Source: Hemibagrus wyckioides (Eukaryota; Chordata; Actinopteri; Siluriformes; Bagridae). From it: a stretch of DNA of 64,000 nucleotides. Location of the stretch: the NCBI RefSeq assembly GCF_019097595.1, contig NC_080716.1, positions 34,652,430-34,716,429 on the forward strand. The letters run 5' to 3'. Under the pieces are notes generated by a model, which worked only from the letters and a program-made list of their open reading frames with translations, did not search any database and was not told the DNA's origin. Each line of letters opens with the position of its first letter. The stretch's first letter is position 1. A program made the translations under genes and the position numbers. Below are positions 60,812 to 64,000 of this stretch, one piece after another.

Positions 60812-61395
60812 GTGAGTAAATGTTCTCTTTGTGTCTTCATTAGAGTGAGTGGTGGGGTATAAAGTTGTTCATCTGCAGTCTATATGTCCTGAGTGATGAT
60901 CTTATTGTGTGATTAGGACATTGTGTGTACTTCAGCATGACTGCTCAGGGGGATCAGTGTCTCCATATCTGTTATGAGAAGGGTTTAGTTTGATGTGTAA
61001 CTACTCTCAGTAACTATGATAGTTCAACAGGTAAGAGTACAGGCAGAGCGAGTTTAAAACACAAGGTTTAAATCATCTAATGAGAGTAAATTGTTGGAAT
61101 CTGTACCTGATGATCATCTTCTGTTGTTTCCTGTATACAGAAACATGATTTGTGTTAAAAACAATATTAAATGTAACATGATTTTAACAAAACTATTATC
61201 TAGATTTTCTGAGAAAATACCTCATAACCTATATTTCCAGTTTAGTTATTATTGTAGGAAAAATGTTCACTTTAATACACACTAATAACAAATGAATACA
61301 CTGCATTTATAAAATAATCACAAATCATTATGTACTAATTTTCACTCATTATTATTTCATGTTATACAAATAAGAGCATTTTTTTGTGCAGAAAC

Positions 61396-61560
61396 AAACA
61401 CTTCTCATTAGTCCTGTACACACAGAGCAGTGACCGTGTTAGAGGCCTAAGATCAGAGAGCATGTCACGGATGTGGTTTATTTTCTATTTTCATTTAGTG
61501 ATGCAAGTTGAGCTGTAAAAAAGAGGAGGAGGTTTGAAGATGGATGTGTGAAACAAACAG
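61396..61560 (+). repeat. Intron-1 conserved block, copy 3 of 5
   Basis: CTTCTCATTAGTCCTGTACA to GAGGAGGAGGTTTGAAGATG, in the same position relative to the leader as in gene C. Confidence 0.8.
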
Positions 61561-62261
61561 CTTTTAACTGTTGATAACAGATAAATTTAACTCAGCTGAT
61601 ATTATTGAACTCTTTTTAATTTAAAAGTTGTCCAAACTGAAGACAATCATTTGAAGCTATTCAGATTGATAAGATTTCAGAATATACCCTCACTGGCCAC
61701 TTTATCAGGAACACTATACCATCACTATTACTGGGTATATTATATATGGACAAAATACCATCACTAAATGTATAATTATTCTTAGAACTTTCATAATTTT
61801 TGATATTCATGATCTTCAGAAGGTTTTTTTCTGGTCAGAAGATTCAGTTGTCATCTATGCTAAGAATATTGTCCATAAGAGGCATAATTAATTGTTATGA
61901 ATTTACAAGTGGGGATGCTGGTGCAGCAGGTTGTTATCTCTAGTAAACATCGTGACAAGAATATATTGGGGTGCTTAGGCTTGCTCAAGACCACTATTGA
62001 TATTGATTACATTAGAAGAACCTAAAAACAAAGGAACTCTGCTGTGGTCAACTCACAGAATCATTAACACATCTTGAGGAAACGCCGTTTATACACTTTA
62101 ACACGTTATGGTTGCAGTGAATCTGAAGCTTATCCTGGAGACACCCAAAAACTTCCTGGACATCCTCATTCAGGAAGAAAATGTGAAACTTCAGACAAGG
62201 AAAATACACCAAATTATTGTCTAGTTTTATTTACTTATTGTGTCAAATCTGTCAAAAACTT

Positions 62262-62440
62262 ATGCAGAAATAAACACTTCTCATTAGCCTTGTACACTGA
62301 CACACACAGGGCAGTGACTCTTTTAGAGGCGTGAGGACAGAGACAAGTTGGCAGTTGTGGTTTATCTTCTTCTTTTTTTAATTCAGTGCTGTGTGTTCAG
62401 CAGTGAAGAAGGGGAGGAGGTGTGAAGTTGAAAATATTTG
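62262..62440 (+). repeat. Intron-1 conserved block, copy 4 of 5
   Basis: More diverged: CTTCTCATTAGCCTTGTACA, TTTTAGAGGCGTGAGGACAG, GGGGAGGAGGTGTGAAG. Confidence 0.7.
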
Positions 62441-62974
62441 CCACATGCATCATGCAGTAAAAATCAAGATGCGTTAGACCAGATCTCCCGTTTTCAAATG
62501 GTCAGCTTCCTTTTCTTGTCTGACAGGAGTGATCTTCTGCTGTTCTGGTCTGTTTTGACATATTCCAAGAAAAAATTGGCAAAAATACATGAGGAAAATC
62601 TAAAATTTTGAAATAGCAGAAGAAAAGTAATAAGGTATAGTGAAGTGTGGCCCAGAAGATTAATTCATAAGAATGTAACTGAATTTTTTTGTAGCATGTT
62701 CATTGTACAGGCTGTGCTTACTGATGTCACATGTCAGTTTTTCTGCATATCTCTTTTCCACACCCACAAAACTCCCATCCAGACCTCTGAATATTGAGCT
62801 GCATGTCTGAGTGTGGTCATAGTCAGACGTCCAGATACTGAACCTGATTTGGATGTTGTTCAGATATATGGATATGGTCCTAGACCTCCTGGACCGACTC
62901 AATATAGACATGATCTACACATTTACATAATTTGTCCTGTTTTCTGGAATGGAGGCCTGATCTCACAGCATACA

Positions 62975-63077
62975 GGACAGGATACCACATCACACCTTCA
63001 GAGGCCTTGTAGAGTTCATGCCTTGTCCGTCACAGCTGTTTTGGCGGAAAAAGGGGGACATGTTATGGCTGATTAGT
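62975..63077 (+). mobile_element. 3' end of a Tc1-like relic (second family)
   Basis: CACACCTTCAGAGGCCTTGT, GGCGGAAAAAGGGGGAC and GGCTGATTAGTG correspond to the transposase C-terminus and right end seen at 45110-45217. Confidence 0.6.
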
Positions 63078-63138
63078 GTACATGTATCTATCCTCTCTCT
63101 CTCTATCTATCTCTCTCTCTCTCTCTCTCCATGAGCAA

Positions 63139-63148
63139 ACAGGAAGTG
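63139..63148 (+). promoter_or_regulatory. ETS site of a LITR promoter relic without leader exon
   Basis: ACAGGAAGTG, then TGGTAAGGCTTTATC and CACTGCTCTGTCAGTCACTC as in the three promoters, but the MELSP leader is missing. A CT-rich run precedes it. Confidence 0.5.
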
Positions 63149-63328
63149 GTAAGGCTTTATCCCACACCACTGCTCTGTCAGTCACTCAATAGTACAGCAA
63201 AATCACTCAAATACACACTAATACCTAACTAATGCTAAATCTAATCACTAAATAATTATCACTAACATTTTGTTATGGGAATTTCAGCAGAGTGCTCCTA
63301 TTTTGCTTGGTCATCTAGTTATCAAACT

Positions 63329-63500
63329 CTTCTCATTAGTCCTGTACACACACAGAGCAGGGACCGTGTTAGAGGCCTGAGAACAGACAGCAGGTAACAG
63401 ATGTGGTTTATTTTCTATTTTTATTTAGTGATGCAATTTCAGCTGTGAAGAAGAGGAGGAGCTGTGAAGATGAAGGCTTGAAAGCAATAACTAACTTTTA
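63329..63500 (+). repeat. Intron-1 conserved block, copy 5 of 5
   Basis: CTTCTCATTAGTCCTGTACA, GTGTTAGAGGCCTGAGAACA, GATGTGGTTTATTTTCTATT and GAAGAGGAGGAGCTGTGAAG follow the promoter relic at 63139. Confidence 0.8.
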
Positions 63501-63651
63501 ACTAACTTTTGATAATGTGGGTAAATTTAAATCCACGGACATCATTCACAGACTTTCAACTCGTTTAAAGTCAAAAGCAGTCAGATGAAGACAAAAGAAC
63601 TATTCAAAGTGAGAAGGTGTCACTAAATGCCCTCACTGGCCACTTTATTAG

Positions 63652-63927
<276 letters not shown>

Positions 63928-64000
63928 TAATGTTGCAATGAAGATTATTTAAAGTTTCACTTTCTTGACCTTCTGATTAATGTTACACGAAAAAAAAAAG

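Larger units (their letters stand above)
59690..60900. repeat. Promoter block, copy 3 (gene D)
   Basis: Nearly identical to 29393-30480 with a small deletion near 60307. It contains the minus-strand 5' exon, NRF1-like site, ETS site and leader exon. Confidence 0.85.

Noticed and set aside
62074..62334. 86-codon frame MRKRRLYTLTRYGCSESEAY
   Set aside because: Overlaps a dispersed-repeat stretch and the intron-1 block; no splice or homologue support.

Overview
The window looks like a teleost genome, most probably a catfish (Siluriformes; Ictalurus or a near relative). The reason is a family of Ig-domain receptor exons whose domains read like the leukocyte immune-type receptors (LITRs) of channel catfish. 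They sit in the usual fish mix of Tc1, hAT, Tigger, L2, L1-like, Gypsy and SINE elements. No database was searched, so the LITR and species calls rest on recognition of family motifs.

Layout. (A) 1-22.1 kb is the 3' part of LITR-like gene A (+). It has the tail of a D1 exon, three D2-type Ig exons, one D3, one D4, a transmembrane exon and a short tail exon. A 9.2-kb minisatellite (about 40-bp unit carrying the E-box CACGTG) and an L1-like LINE holding a Tc1 with an open transposase lie in one intron. (B) 22.3-31 kb holds a solo LTR, 3' flank, a minus-strand terminal exon, a Tc1/hAT/MITE nest, then a promoter block and an orphan LITR leader exon (gene B) with no receptor body. (C) 31.2-39 kb is filled by an L2 LINE with a 984-residue open frame (-), a Tigger deletion derivative and a Tc1 nested in an older Tc1. 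(D) 39-52.4 kb has minus-strand exons of an unidentified gene, a second promoter block and complete LITR-like gene C (+). Its eight exons give about 480 residues: signal peptide, four Ig domains, TM and a short tail. A Tc1 relic and a Gypsy relic with integrase upstream of reverse transcriptase lie in its largest intron. (E) 52.4-58.2 kb repeats the 3' flank of gene A, with a Tc1-in-Tc1 insertion in the 3' UTR of the minus-strand terminal exon. (F) 58.3-64 kb has an L2 fragment, a third promoter block, the leader exon of gene D, several copies of an intron-1 block and a WSCD-like exon relic.

The repeated unit appears to be [LITR body - 3' flank - minus-strand gene - divergent promoter - LITR leader]. 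Every LITR exon junction checked is phase 1, so Ig exons can be gained or lost without breaking the frame; gene A has three D2-type domains and gene C one. D3 to tail exons of A and C are almost identical, which means recent duplication or gene conversion. Neither receptor shows an ITIM-like tyrosine motif or a charged TM residue in its visible tail and TM exons.
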